DNA from: Erpobdella octoculata
Taxonomy: Eukaryota > Annelida > Clitellata > Hirudinida > Erpobdellidae
NCBI GenBank assembly: GCA_963978895.1
Contig: OZ022240.1
Coordinates: forward strand, 1,671,150-1,735,149
Length of the DNA stretch: 64,000 nt
Direction: 5' to 3'
Positions 54,451 to 64,000 of the stretch are shown here, in pieces; positions within the stretch are counted from its first letter, which is position 1, and each line of letters opens with the position of its first letter. The notes beneath the pieces are model-generated. The model searched no databases. It was not told the DNA's origin and saw only the letters and a program-made list of their open reading frames with translations. A program made the position numbers and the translations under genes.

Positions 54451-54897
54451 TGCAACGGTTGAGTGAATTATTACGGTAAACAAGTACCTGTAGCAACCTC
54501 TGTTGTCTTAGTAACTGCTTATTCGATCTGATGTTATAAGTAAATAATTATTAAAGCGCAAAATAAGTGAGACGTTGTTTAAAAATATAATGGATTGTAT
54601 AATTTATTTAATTATTTTAATATATTTTAAGTTTACATGAAATTTTGAGTTTTAGATTCTACGGTTATGAGTTATATGCTGTTATAGCAATTTAAAAAAT
54701 ACTGCAATAATTAATTTTAATTCACTAATTTTCCAAATTTTTATTTATTTATTTATTAAAACAAAGAAAAAAAGTTACAGTCAAGTTATAACTTAGATCC
54801 ATTTTTCATTTGTTAATGTAAACTAAAACTGTATTCGTGTTTCCGTCAGAAATTAAATGATCTGACGAGCACGCGTGGTTTGTTCTGCAGCCAGAAG
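54451..54897. promoter_or_regulatory. Head-to-head gap, EFHC1 / SURF4
   Basis: Only 447 bp lie between the divergent start codons, so a bidirectional promoter is likely. The sequence is AT-rich without a visible CpG island or TATA box. Confidence 0.4.
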
Positions 54898-56334
54898 ATG
54901 GACCGCGATCAGGTGTTGAACAAGCTGGAAGATCTGACCGACAAGGTTATCTGGTTTCATTGTTTACTTGGAAATCTTTGCAATCAATCGGTGTCAGTAG
55001 TTATAGATTGTAAAATAAAGCATTTGCAGAAAAGATTTGTTGACGGCGTTTTTCTTCTACATTTCCCTCAAATTAATTTAGATCCTTAGACATGGAAAGC
55101 ACGTATTGCCACACGTAGCCCGACTCTGCTTAGTAGGTACTTTTATAGAGGATGGCATCCGTATGTGGGTTCAATGGGGTGGCCAGAGGGATTACATGAC
55201 CAAGCTGTGGGGTGTCCACTATTTTTTCGGCACGCTCTTTGTGATCGTCAATCTGCTCGGACAGCTATCCGGCGCCGCCCTCGTGCTCACTCGACGACAT
55301 GTCAACATCGGCATTGGAATACTGGCTTTCATTGTCGTTTTACAAGTGAGAGGTTCTTCAGCTGTTACCATATGTTTCTGTACATGTTCAGAAAAGTTTT
55401 TTAAATAAAGTTTTTTTGGATGAGAGCCATTCTGTGAGTGTAACCGTTTTTTAATTTTTAATCACTTGGGTTTGTATTGAGTGAATCTAGCTTTAAGAAG
55501 AATTTTGTTATGCTTTTATTTTTTTTTCTTTTCTGCCAGACATTTGCTTACAACATTGTGCCCGATCTTCGCTATTTCATGAAGTAAGATACACAAAATT
55601 TCAGTAATAATTTTAGTCATTTTGTTTTCATATTTTCATATTTTGTTATCATTATTATTACTATTAATATTATAATTTTTATAGAACTAAAAAATTTTAC
55701 TGAGGTGCACAGATCGACGGTGATATCCCGATATTGTTTTCGATTGTGACGATGCCATATTATTATAACACGTGGCATCTGAGTTTTTTGCTATTAGCAT
55801 AATATTTTTTTTATTAATTGAAGTGTTAATTTTTATATCAATAATAACTGAACTTATCGCCGCCAGTTTTTTCTCACCAGAAACCTGGCGCTTATAGGCG
55901 GGCTCATTTTGCTGTTGGCAGAGAGCAAGGCACAGGGTCGAAGCCTCTTTGCCGGTCTGCCCTCTATGGGGGAAAATTCAGGAAAGACTTATCTTCAGCT
56001 CAGTGGTAGATTACTTCTGGTACTCATGTTTATCACTCTAGTCAGGTTTGATTATTCTCTGTACGTAACACTGATCAACGCTGCCGGGGGACTCTTGGCG
56101 CTGCTGATAGCCGTCGGTTACAAGGCGAAGTTGGCATCTCTGACTCTCGTGACCCTGTTGACCTGTCTAAACTTTTATGCCAACTGCTGGTGGAATTACT
56201 CTTACGAAAAGAATACTCGAGACTATCTCAAGTACGAATTCTTCCAGGTGTTTTCCGTCGTGGGGGGTCTCCTGCTCGTGGTCGCCCTCGGTCCGGGGGG
56301 CTATAGTGTTGACGAGCACAAAAAAAGATGGTGA
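54898..56334 (+). CDS. SURF4: SURF4, ER cargo receptor
   Basis: A multi-pass membrane protein that recruits soluble cargo into COPII vesicles and cycles between ER and Golgi. Exons 54898-54945, 55100-55345, 55540-55583 and 55881-56334 join in phase to 263 aa (human 269). Exon 2 holds LPHVARLCLVGTF and EDGIRMWVQW...QRDYM, near-invariant in the family. Exon 4 starts NLALIGGLILLLAES and contains FAGLPSM, GRLLLVLMF and the terminal GGLLLVVALGPGG. There are roughly seven hydrophobic segments. The protein ends KKRW, a dilysine KKXX ER-retrieval signal. The exon 2 acceptor is an AAG, chosen because it keeps TDK|HVLPHV in phase. The start ATG gives a shorter N-terminus than the human one; an upstream exon joined at the CTGCAG by 54890 is possible. 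Confidence 0.95.
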
Positions 56335-57247
56335 CAGGTGGCTCAGCTTTTAGTTTTGTATTTTTGTGCTATGGTGATTTAGTCAAATATTAGTCACTTT
56401 ATGCTTCTGTTTAAATTTTATTTTAACATTTTGGCTCGGATTTTTGCATATTTTCAGATGTAAATTTGAATTTTTAAACCGTCTTCGGCACGGATGTTTT
56501 CGTGCATCTGCTGCTTCACTCTTTGAGATACGTTCCAGGTTTTTGAACACTTTCCCGATCTTGCGCAGCCGTCATTCTCGTACATCTTAATCGATGTTCG
56601 AAGTACGCTCCGGTATTTTCGTCGCGAGCGCGAAAATCGCGACGCCATCTCTTATCATTCCTGTCACTTGTTTTTTTTTAAACTCTGCATATGCATTCAA
56701 ATCTGATTTTTATAATATTTTGAAAAGGCGTTCACAATTTTATTGTCTCGTTTTGTTGTCGTTGTTTGGTTATAGCTTTCCTTGCCTCTGGTTGGCAAGC
56801 CCTGCATACCAGATTTTTATTGGACGGATATATTTAGACCTCGCAGCCCTAGTCTCCATCGACGCATCGAAACAGATTATATCTTTCTTGTTTTACTTTT
56901 TTTTCTTTAAATTCAAACTTTGTTGTTGAAATTATGCAAAATGTATTTCTTAAAACACCTTATTTTATTATACATTTGTTTAATTGTGGTGAAGATAATA
57001 ATAATAATAATTATTATTATTATGAAAACACATTCAGTTCGAAATAAAATAGAAAGTAAAAGATATAAAAAAAACGACAATGAGTTAAACCGAATTCGAA
57101 TGTAATACGCTTACTAATAACTGGCAGATGTTTGGATGATTAATAAACTATTTATATTAACATCTTTTTTTTCTTATTTTTAAACTATTATTACAATTCG
57201 AATTTAAAAAAAAAATTATATAAACAAAAGGATAAGCCAATAAATCA
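56335..57247. other. Convergent gap between SURF4 and the 1299-aa ORF
   Basis: This 0.9-kb stretch holds the SURF4 3' UTR and the 3' end of the minus-strand ORF. It is AT-rich, with an ATA/TAT imperfect palindrome at 56997-57022. No coding evidence was found. Confidence 0.55.
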
Positions 57248-60200
57248 CTAGTAGTCACACATCATGCTAAACTTATGCGTGCGCGGTACCGGCATAGGTG
57301 AGTCACTCGAGGAAGAATTGTTGAACTTGGCCGAATTTCGGCTCGTGGTTCTTATAGTGTCCGGAGAGAAATTCGTGCAGGCGCCCGGACCGTCGGACGG
57401 CACCCTCGTCTGGGCCTGAGGGCGACCGTTTCGTCCGGGGTTCGACCATCTCAACTTCTGGGTGCCGTTTCGATGGGAGGAGTGACTACTACGACACGAA
57501 GATTTTTTGTCTACGTTGTTCATTCTGGGAGCGGTCGTCGTCGTCATCGTGCCGTCGCCCAACGAATAGGTGTTCGGAAGCAGACTCATTCGGATCGGCT
57601 TCTTCGTGTATCGCTGGTAGCGATTCGCTAGGAATGTCGGAGTCTTCTTCCGGCTGAATTTTTCTTCGTTAGCCGAGAAAAGCCGTATCAAAAGCTTGTC
57701 TTGGAGGCTATTGTCGAATGCTTTTCTGCTACCGATTTGGTTCTGGGAGGCGACGTTCTTCGGGACGGCCTGAATCGTCTTAGTGTCCACCATCGGAAAG
57801 GGTTTAGCCTCTGTCTCTGGATGTCCTTTGGTGTTGTTGTTATTGCTATCTGTTTTCATGGGAGAATTTAAGAAAATATCCCTGATCGGCCTGGACATGT
57901 TGTTGTAAGAATTAGAAGGCCTGTCGTTGGAGCTCAGTAGATTGGCCATATTGCGTTGTTGGAATGGCTTTTTGTATTGAAAGTAATCCTCAAAGTGCTG
58001 GTTGCTGTGAGCCTCTGGCACGGGAAGAGGTGGAGTAGTCGGCGTTTTGGCTACCACCGTCTTGTCCTCAGTCGGGCTGCCTATCAGGTTGTGGCTTTTC
58101 AGCCAGCTCTGGAATGGTTTTTCGCAGAGAAATTTACCTTGGCCTGGCGGACAATCGCGCATGAATTCAGGAACTTTAGGCGCCTTGCGAGGTGGAAGCA
58201 TCTCAGAAGCGGTAACCCGACAGGGTGGGGTGGGGTATACAATTGATTTCGGCCTCTCTAAGTTTAGCGGCGGCGATTCTATAAGGAACTGTCGGCTCTG
58301 AGAGAAAAGGTTTTTGTAAGTTTTAATTTTTTCAAAGATGCCTTCCTCTTCGGGCAGTTCTTCTTGGTGGTCCGTGAAGTTTTCTGCAGACTTTCTGAGA
58401 ATGCTACTGCTTTTCTTTAGACAACCGCTCAATATGTTGAGACTCTCGGAATGCTTTTCTCGCGGAGAAGCCGAACTGGATCTCGATTTAGTCCTCGACT
58501 TGTGCCTACCGGAGTGGTGGTGACGTTCGTCGTTTTCCTGCCGTCTCGGCAGCGAGAGTGAGACTTTCACGTCCTGAGGGCCACTCCAGGAAGACTTAAG
58601 AGCGGACTTGTGCTTGCGCTTCGGCTTCTGGCCGACGACAGACGTCGACGAATTCTGCTTCTTGAGCGTTTTTTCGGTCTCCTCCATGAGAAACTTGAGT
58701 AAGTTGTTCTTAATCTCGGTGTCCTGCTTCTTGAGCAGCACTTTCAAGACCTTGTTGAGTTCTTTCTTGTTTTTGGCCTCCTTGTTCTCGTTCTTCGACG
58801 ACGTGCCGTCCGTTTCGTCGGACTCGTCGCGGTATGCATGGGGCCTTCTCTTGGTCGAGTCACTGGCGCCAGATGTAGAAAAACTGACGTTTCTGTCTCT
58901 CCCCTGGTCTCTGCTTTCTTCGTGATGCTGGAACGGATAGCAGGTTCGAACCACTTTGACGTTTTTCGTAAACGTGGACTTATCGGGATTGGGACTTTTC
59001 GATCGAGTCGTCCTTTCGTCGACCGACTCGTAGTACCTCGAAACTGGATGCTCGAAGTGTTTTGCGTTTTGCTTTTCCTGTTTCAAGAGACAATTCAGCT
59101 CCCTTATGTCTTCGTCCTCGTCTGTTTCGGTGCACGCAGGCTTAGCAGTTGAGTTTCCTTCGCGCCATTTCGTCGGTTTTTGTTCTTCAGCTCTGGGATA
59201 CGTGGTCGTCTGGTATCCGGCGAGGGGATCTGGATGGGCATCTCGCCGAGAATCAACCTTGTGGCTGCTCATCTCCTGAACGTTATTGCAACTTTTCTGA
59301 ATTTTGTACGGAAGTTCGGTGCCGCTGAAAGCTTTCTTTTGACCGAGCGATTTTCCCGGCGCCGCGCTGGGCCTGTTCGTAGGCATGTGACAGTTGTCCT
59401 CATCTCCAATTGGTTTTGTTTCGACTGGACAGAAACCGTGCTTGTTCGTGGATAACTGGTTTCTCGGAAAACTCTTCGTTTGACAAGTTCTGGACTGTTC
59501 GTTTATCACAAATCGGTTTGGCTTTGCTTCTACGAAAGGCCTTTCCCACTCGGAAGTAGCTGGAAATTTTTCCGACGGAGTAATCTTGATTGGCTTCAGA
59601 AACTGTGGCGAATTGTGAGGACAGACGTCGTGATCGCTTTGCGGATGACATTTCCTGCCATTATTCCAAGGATTCAGATATTTCTTGTTAAAAACGGGTA
59701 TCCTGGAGGGAAGATAGTACTTCTCTTTTGAGATCTTGAGTACCGTGCCAGATCGCTTGCGGCCGCAGCATTTGAGGACGTTCGAAGCGTCTCTGTTGCT
59801 GCCGCTTTGCTGTGCCGCCGTTCTGACGGCTCTGCTCTTGGAAGTAGATTTCTTCTGTCGCGACCCAATTATCAAAGGCATTCCAGAAGAAACTACGTTT
59901 TTCGTAACGAAACTGACATCGGCGCTCGGACTAAACTTGGCACCGGTGATTGAACTATTGTGGTAGCCAATGTTAGTCGAACTCTGCGATTCGACTAATG
60001 CCGATTCCGGAGATTTGTAGCTCGATGTTGTTACTTTTGATTTGCGAGTGCTATTGAACGTCGGAGGCTTGCTACTGGCAGCCACGTCGCGGTTATGTCT
60101 CGGTCGCGTTTTAAGACAGGACTTAACCAGCAAAACAGATGGTGACAATTTTGGGTTTTGTTTTTTCTGTCGCCAAGAAGTCATGATTCTCCTTACTAAA

Positions 60201-61147
60201 CTTTCTTTGCTAGCCGATCCATTGTTGTGATCGTCCTTGATTTCGGGTATCGACGTCTGCGAGGCATCCCCGTCGGGAGTTTCCTTGGAGTAGTGCCTGT
60301 CGTCTCTTGGTAACGTCGTTCTTACTGCGTCTCCCATTTCGAGATGTTCGTGAGACAGCGACTTACCTGATGTCGGCCGGCTTAAGCTCCGGGACTCCAC
60401 AACGTCGGACGTTTTTGCCGTTTTGACGGGAAGAGTTTTAGACTCGGTGGTCGTAGCCGATGAAGGTTTGTAGCCGCTCAACGTAGACCGCTCAGAGGTA
60501 GTCGCCTGTTTTTCAGACGGACTCTTCCACTTTAGCCCTTTTGACATGAGGAGAAACTTTTTCGTTACTTTGATTCCAGCTACTTCCTTTGGATATTGTT
60601 TGTACAACAGCGAGCTGTAATCGACTCGCGGATTTACGCTCGCAGAATGCCGGCTTTCGTCGTTGTGAGCCAGAGCGACTCGTGGCTCCTCTGACGTAAC
60701 GTTCAACGCGTTGTCTTTTTGATTAATATTCTTACTAGCGATCCCATCCCCGTAGTTGACATTGTTATCGTCAATTTCCTCCCTGTGGCGTTCTGTATCC
60801 GACGTTGGACAGTCGGAGAATGTAAGGCCTTGTACCGTTCGAATGACAGCTTCCAAAAACTTAGACTTTGCTATCGACGCGTTGTTCTTAGCCGTACCAG
60901 TAGACGCAGTTGTGGGGTTGTGGTGACACCTGGGAGGTTCGACGAATGTCCCGCTGTCGCCAGTCTGGGTCACTAGACTATCGATAGCGATTTTGTCGTG
61001 TTCGTCCGATGAGCTCGATGCCAAATCATCGGCGACTTCAGTTATTTCAAGAGTTTCAGCTCGTGAGCGTTCGCGTTTTTGCTTTCCGGGTTTGAAGAGT
61101 GGTGTACGGGTTCCCCGGACCCGCGGATAGGAGCGAAATTTTTTCAT
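57248..61147 (-). CDS. 1299-aa intronless, largely disordered protein
   Basis: A single uninterrupted 3.9-kb frame in a genome where neighbouring coding exons are 30-450 bp. It starts MKKFRSYPRVRG at 61147 and ends just before 57248. It is rich in Ser, Lys, Arg, Thr and Asn, very low in hydrophobic stretches, with no signal peptide or membrane segment, so most of it should be disordered. A Lys/Leu/Glu-rich segment at about residues 785-835 (ELNKVLKVLLKKQDTEIKNN) may form a helix or coiled coil. A Pro-rich block at about 965-1015 (IVYPTPPCRV, KVPEFMRDCPPGQGKF, KPFQSWLKS) looks the most conserved-like. Many basic clusters could act as nuclear or microtubule-binding signals. I do not recognise the family. 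The GC content and codon use resemble the other exons, which supports a real gene rather than chance. Confidence 0.75.
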   Translation of the reverse strand: MKKFRSYPRVRGTRTPLFKPGKQKRERSRAETLEITEVADDLASSSSDEHDKIAIDSLVTQTGDSGTFVEPPRCHHNPTTASTGTAKNNASIAKSKFLEAVIRTVQGLTFSDCPTSDTERHREEIDDNNVNYGDGIASKNINQKDNALNVTSEEPRVALAHNDESRHSASVNPRVDYSSLLYKQYPKEVAGIKVTKKFLLMSKGLKWKSPSEKQATTSERSTLSGYKPSSATTTESKTLPVKTAKTSDVVESRSLSRPTSGKSLSHEHLEMGDAVRTTLPRDDRHYSKETPDGDASQTSIPEIKDDHNNGSASKESLVRRIMTSWRQKKQNPKLSPSVLLVKSCLKTRPRHNRDVAASSKPPTFNSTRKSKVTTSSYKSPESALVESQSSTNIGYHNSSITGAKFSPSADVSFVTKNVVSSGMPLIIGSRQKKSTSKSRAVRTAAQQSGSNRDASNVLKCCGRKRSGTVLKISKEKYYLPSRIPVFNKKYLNPWNNGRKCHPQSDHDVCPHNSPQFLKPIKITPSEKFPATSEWERPFVEAKPNRFVINEQSRTCQTKSFPRNQLSTNKHGFCPVETKPIGDEDNCHMPTNRPSAAPGKSLGQKKAFSGTELPYKIQKSCNNVQEMSSHKVDSRRDAHPDPLAGYQTTTYPRAEEQKPTKWREGNSTAKPACTETDEDEDIRELNCLLKQEKQNAKHFEHPVSRYYESVDERTTRSKSPNPDKSTFTKNVKVVRTCYPFQHHEESRDQGRDRNVSFSTSGASDSTKRRPHAYRDESDETDGTSSKNENKEAKNKKELNKVLKVLLKKQDTEIKNNLLKFLMEETEKTLKKQNSSTSVVGQKPKRKHKSALKSSWSGPQDVKVSLSLPRRQENDERHHHSGRHKSRTKSRSSSASPREKHSESLNILSGCLKKSSSILRKSAENFTDHQEELPEEEGIFEKIKTYKNLFSQSRQFLIESPPLNLERPKSIVYPTPPCRVTASEMLPPRKAPKVPEFMRDCPPGQGKFLCEKPFQSWLKSHNLIGSPTEDKTVVAKTPTTPPLPVPEAHSNQHFEDYFQYKKPFQQRNMANLLSSNDRPSNSYNNMSRPIRDIFLNSPMKTDSNNNNTKGHPETEAKPFPMVDTKTIQAVPKNVASQNQIGSRKAFDNSLQDKLLIRLFSANEEKFSRKKTPTFLANRYQRYTKKPIRMSLLPNTYSLGDGTMTTTTAPRMNNVDKKSSCRSSHSSHRNGTQKLRWSNPGRNGRPQAQTRVPSDGPGACTNFSPDTIRTTSRNSAKFNNSSSSDSPMPVPRTHKFSMMCDY

Positions 61148-61704
61148 GGTACTGGTACTCGGCGCTAGGTGTCCATGATGTTTTCGCTTTTCAATTTTTT
61201 TCTCTATCTTTCACTGCTAACTGTGCCGTTTGCTTTGTTTAAGTATAATCCCATAATTGTTTTAAGATTTAATTATGAAAAATAAATAAAATAAAAAAAC
61301 TACTCATTAGTTAAGTTCGGAACCTCGTGGCATTGCTATTCGCCCGCGAAAAATATTCAATTTTATTAAATGCGTACCACAAGCGGGCGTAGCGTGTTTT
61401 TATTTCCTCGATTAATAACAAGATATTACGTTGCTAAATCAAAATGTCCGCTCTCCCATTCTGTAGCGCTTCGTCGGTGCTCTGTTTTTTTTCAGCTCAG
61501 CAATTCTGTAATTTTTGCGGAAATAAAAAAAAATTATTTGCAGTTTTATTAAATCTTTATAAATATTGGGATCAGTTTTTTTTATTCAAAATAGAAAATA
61601 AAAATGCGAAGAAATCACGCAAATCGTTGTCTGTGATATACAAAGTTACCGTACACAAAATAAAAGGAAAAATTTTTCGATAAATTTGTTGAAAATACAT
61701 TCGC
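61148..61704. other. Gap between the 1299-aa ORF and the LRR-Ig gene
   Basis: AT-rich sequence holding the 5' flank of the 1299-aa ORF and the 3' flank of the LRR-Ig gene, both on the minus strand. Nothing else is recognisable. Confidence 0.5.
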
Positions 61705-64000
61705 TCATCCGAAGGTCTGATAATTATTTACGAGCTGAGCAGCCGTCACTGACGGGGAGACAGGTCTGACCAGGACTGACGAGACTGGCTGTGGCTGTTC
61801 CGCCCGGGTTAGGGCAAGCACCGAGTAGTACGACAGTCCCTGCTGGCTCACTGCCTTAGCCGAACCGGTTTTTTCGGGAGTAGCAGAGATGTCGAGCATT
61901 TCCTGCTTGGCCACGCTGTTGTTGCTACGAGAGTTCGGGGGCTTGTAAGCGGGTGGCTTAATTGGAGAGGTCATCTGGGATACCAGCGGGTTAGAGTGAC
62001 CCCCTACGGTAGATTTAGAAGACATGTCGGCCTCAGAATCGGTGACTTTGTAATTCTGCGTCCAGCGCCGCCGACGCGACAGCAGTGCGCAGACGGCGAC
62101 AAGACACAACGCGACGAAACTGCCGAGACCAGTTAGGATTCCGATCGTCATCTTTTGTCGTGTGCTCTCTTCGGTTTCGTCGTTCGATTTTGAGATTCTG
62201 TTTTTCAAGAGGACAGAAGAAGCTAGCTAAAAGTAAGTAAAAAATTTATTAAAAGCTCTGATTAAAAATGTTTTACACACTTTTAAAAAACTTGACTTCT
62301 CTGTCTGTCTGTCTATCTGTCTGTCGTCAAATTTTTCAATCGATTTTAAACTAACTTCCCGGTGAGCTAGAGACTTCAAAAATTATCTCCGAACTAATTA
62401 ATAATGCATTCTTTAAAATTTTCTGATCGATTGGACAAAATTTAATTAAATAATTATTTGTGATACTTTCGTCGAACTATTTATTGTCTATGCTAATATG
62501 CTCGTTGTTTATGTAACAGAATGTGGCCTACACAATCGATTATATAAAAGTGTGTTTTTAAAAATTTTTGTTTTTTGATTCACTTGTTTTATTTATTTAT
62601 TTATTTACTAATTTATTTATTTATTTAGTTATTTATTTATTTATTTATTTTATTTATTTACTAATTTATTTATTTATTTAGTTATTTATCTATTTATTAT
62701 TCTATCGAATTTCTTTAATGGTATTGCACCAGAGGGGTTTCACTATGAGATGTATCCGAATGAAATGTAGACTTTTTGAATTGAAACTGACCCCTTACTG
62801 AACAATTCCTGACCTTTCGGCCTTTTCTCCTGCCCCTTCATCCTTCCACAAACTGAACGTACCCATGTGCTATTATAGCATTTAAAGTTCCGGTGTTGTA
62901 TATATATATATATACATATATCTTCTTAGTCCATAAAAAATAGTAAAAGTAGTAAATAAAATTAAAACACGATGACTTATATAAATTGGTTCACGATCGA
63001 AGTTGACAAGGATTAGGTTGAAGGTCATCAGTTATAATCAATAGACTGAGCATTATCATGCGCCTAGAAAGTGTTTATTGTATACTACATTGAATTTTTT
63101 GTTTAGTGATAATGAATTCTTTGAAATAGGTAGGTACCTATTTAACGAACTACGGATTGCATTGAGATAAAATTGATAAAAATAAATAAATAAATAATAA
63201 GAAATTATAAAAGTATTAGTAAAACAGAGTAGCTACTTTGCGAGATGGGTACAGAAGATGAAAAGAGAGCTCAGCCCTGCTGACGTCATTCTCCGCCAAG
63301 CAGCTAAACTGGCCTGCCGCCGCGGCCGTGACGTTGGCGACGGTCAGCGTCGACAGGAGGTGACGCTCGTGGGTCGAGGCCGTCCACAGGTGGTTCATGG
63401 TGACCTTGAAGATGTCCGGCGGCAGCGGCTGGTCGTCTTTGAGCCAAGTCACTTGGGGTTCGGGGTCGCTGTGGACGAGGCACTCGAAGGTAACCTCTTC
63501 ACCAGGTCTCGCCTCGATGATAGTTTTTCCTGTTTATTTTTTATATATTTTTTATATTATTATTTTATTTTATTTTGTTTTTATTGTGTCTGTTCGAGGT
63601 TGTTGTTGTTTATGCGTTTCTTCTTTCGCCTCATATCTGTGCCAATTTCTAAGTATTTGTTACTATTTCAAGCAATCATTAGCTGCTATTGAGGTCGGCT
63701 AAGTTTGTGTGTGTGTGTGTGTGCAAAAAGCAGCAAACCAACTCACCAACGGAAATGACTTTTATCGGGCAGACGAACATCGATGGGCCAACCTCCTTCC
63801 ACGACATCTTCACTATCCTCTGCGTTCCATTCTGGCAGACTGGTGCGTTTTCCGGATCTTCCCAGACTACAGACGACGTCTCAAGCCAGTCTCTCAACCA
63901 CCGCAGATGGCAGTCGCAATTCCACGGATTGTCGTGGAGCTTGAGCAGAGCCAGCCGGCTGAGGACCGGCTCGAGCGACTCCTGCGTCAGCGACGTCAGC
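61705..64000 (-). CDS. LRR-Ig single-pass membrane protein, 3' part (kekkon/LRIT-like)
   Basis: Partial gene running off the right edge. Exons in transcript order: 63747 to beyond 64000, 63237-63529 and 61705-62226, with matching phases. The first visible exon ends a leucine-rich repeat region and carries the LRR C-terminal cap (NPWNCDCHLRWL, with later Cys in PVCQNGT and VCPIK). The second encodes one C2-type Ig domain (ECLVHSDPEPQVTWLKDD ... GQFSCLAEND). The third holds a linker, one transmembrane helix (IGILTGLGSFVALCLVAVCALL) followed by a stop-transfer RRRR, and a cytoplasmic tail of about 125 aa rich in Ser/Pro/Thr. The architecture LRR-Ig-TM matches the kekkon, LRIT and LRRC24 group of neural or growth-factor-modulating receptors. 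Which subfamily cannot be settled without the LRR exons. Confidence 0.85.
62227..63236. other. Intron of the LRR-Ig gene
   Basis: Non-coding; contains a CTGTCTGT run near 62300 and (TTTA)n repeats at about 62585-62700. No exon recognised. Confidence 0.6.

Overview
This is animal nuclear DNA. It has AT-rich introns and intergenic sequence, GC-richer exons, GT-AG introns mostly 65-900 bp long, and very many microsatellites and minisatellites. Troponin T, an EFHC1-type ciliary protein, a FAM149B1 protein and an LRR-Ig receptor point to a bilaterian; the compact introns and the form of troponin T suggest an invertebrate, perhaps a spiralian. I cannot name the species. No prokaryotic, organellar or viral gene is evident. 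The gene models below were built by hand, matching splice sites and codon phase across every junction and comparing the products with remembered vertebrate families.

Layout. 1-4.9 kb: repeats, including a complete 861-bp non-autonomous Helitron (1896-2756). 4.9-10.2 kb (-): PCYT1, choline-phosphate cytidylyltransferase, 7 coding exons. 11.5-24.1 kb (+): POLA1, DNA polymerase alpha catalytic subunit, a complete 34-exon model of about 1444 aa. 24.7-29.7 kb (-): ACOT9, mitochondrial acyl-CoA thioesterase. 30.3-33.7 kb (+): FAM149B1-like, 10 exons. 34.8-36.1 kb (+): an unrecognised 3-exon gene of 163 aa. 36.9 kb: a hAT-type MITE with an 8-bp target duplication. 38.0-44.7 kb (-): troponin T, about 12 coding exons, with a 630-bp TGAT array in one intron. 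41.5-42.8 kb: a compound Helitron inside a troponin T intron. 44.7-50.3 kb: mostly repeats, a second MITE and a 548-bp ATCA array. 50.4-54.45 kb (-): EFHC1/EFHC2-like axonemal protein with three DM10 domains. 54.9-56.3 kb (+): SURF4, ER cargo receptor. 57.2-61.1 kb (-): an intronless 1299-aa disordered ORF of unknown function. 61.7-64.0 kb (-): the 3' part of an LRR-Ig single-pass membrane protein that runs off the window.

The genes do not form a pathway. PCYT1 makes CDP-choline for membranes, POLA1 primes replication, ACOT9 hydrolyses mitochondrial acyl-CoA, troponin T regulates muscle thin filaments, EFHC1 and FAM149B1 act in cilia, and SURF4 exports cargo from the ER. Three pairs are head to head with short gaps (PCYT1/POLA1, ACOT9/FAM149B1, EFHC1/SURF4), which suggests shared promoters. 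PCYT1, POLA1 and ACOT9 are also neighbours on human Xp22, so the block looks like ancient microsynteny.

The least explained items are the 1299-aa intronless ORF, the 163-aa gene, the paired inverted tetranucleotide arrays, the Helitrons carrying an 18-bp minisatellite, and several intron duplications. I found no clear new multi-gene system.
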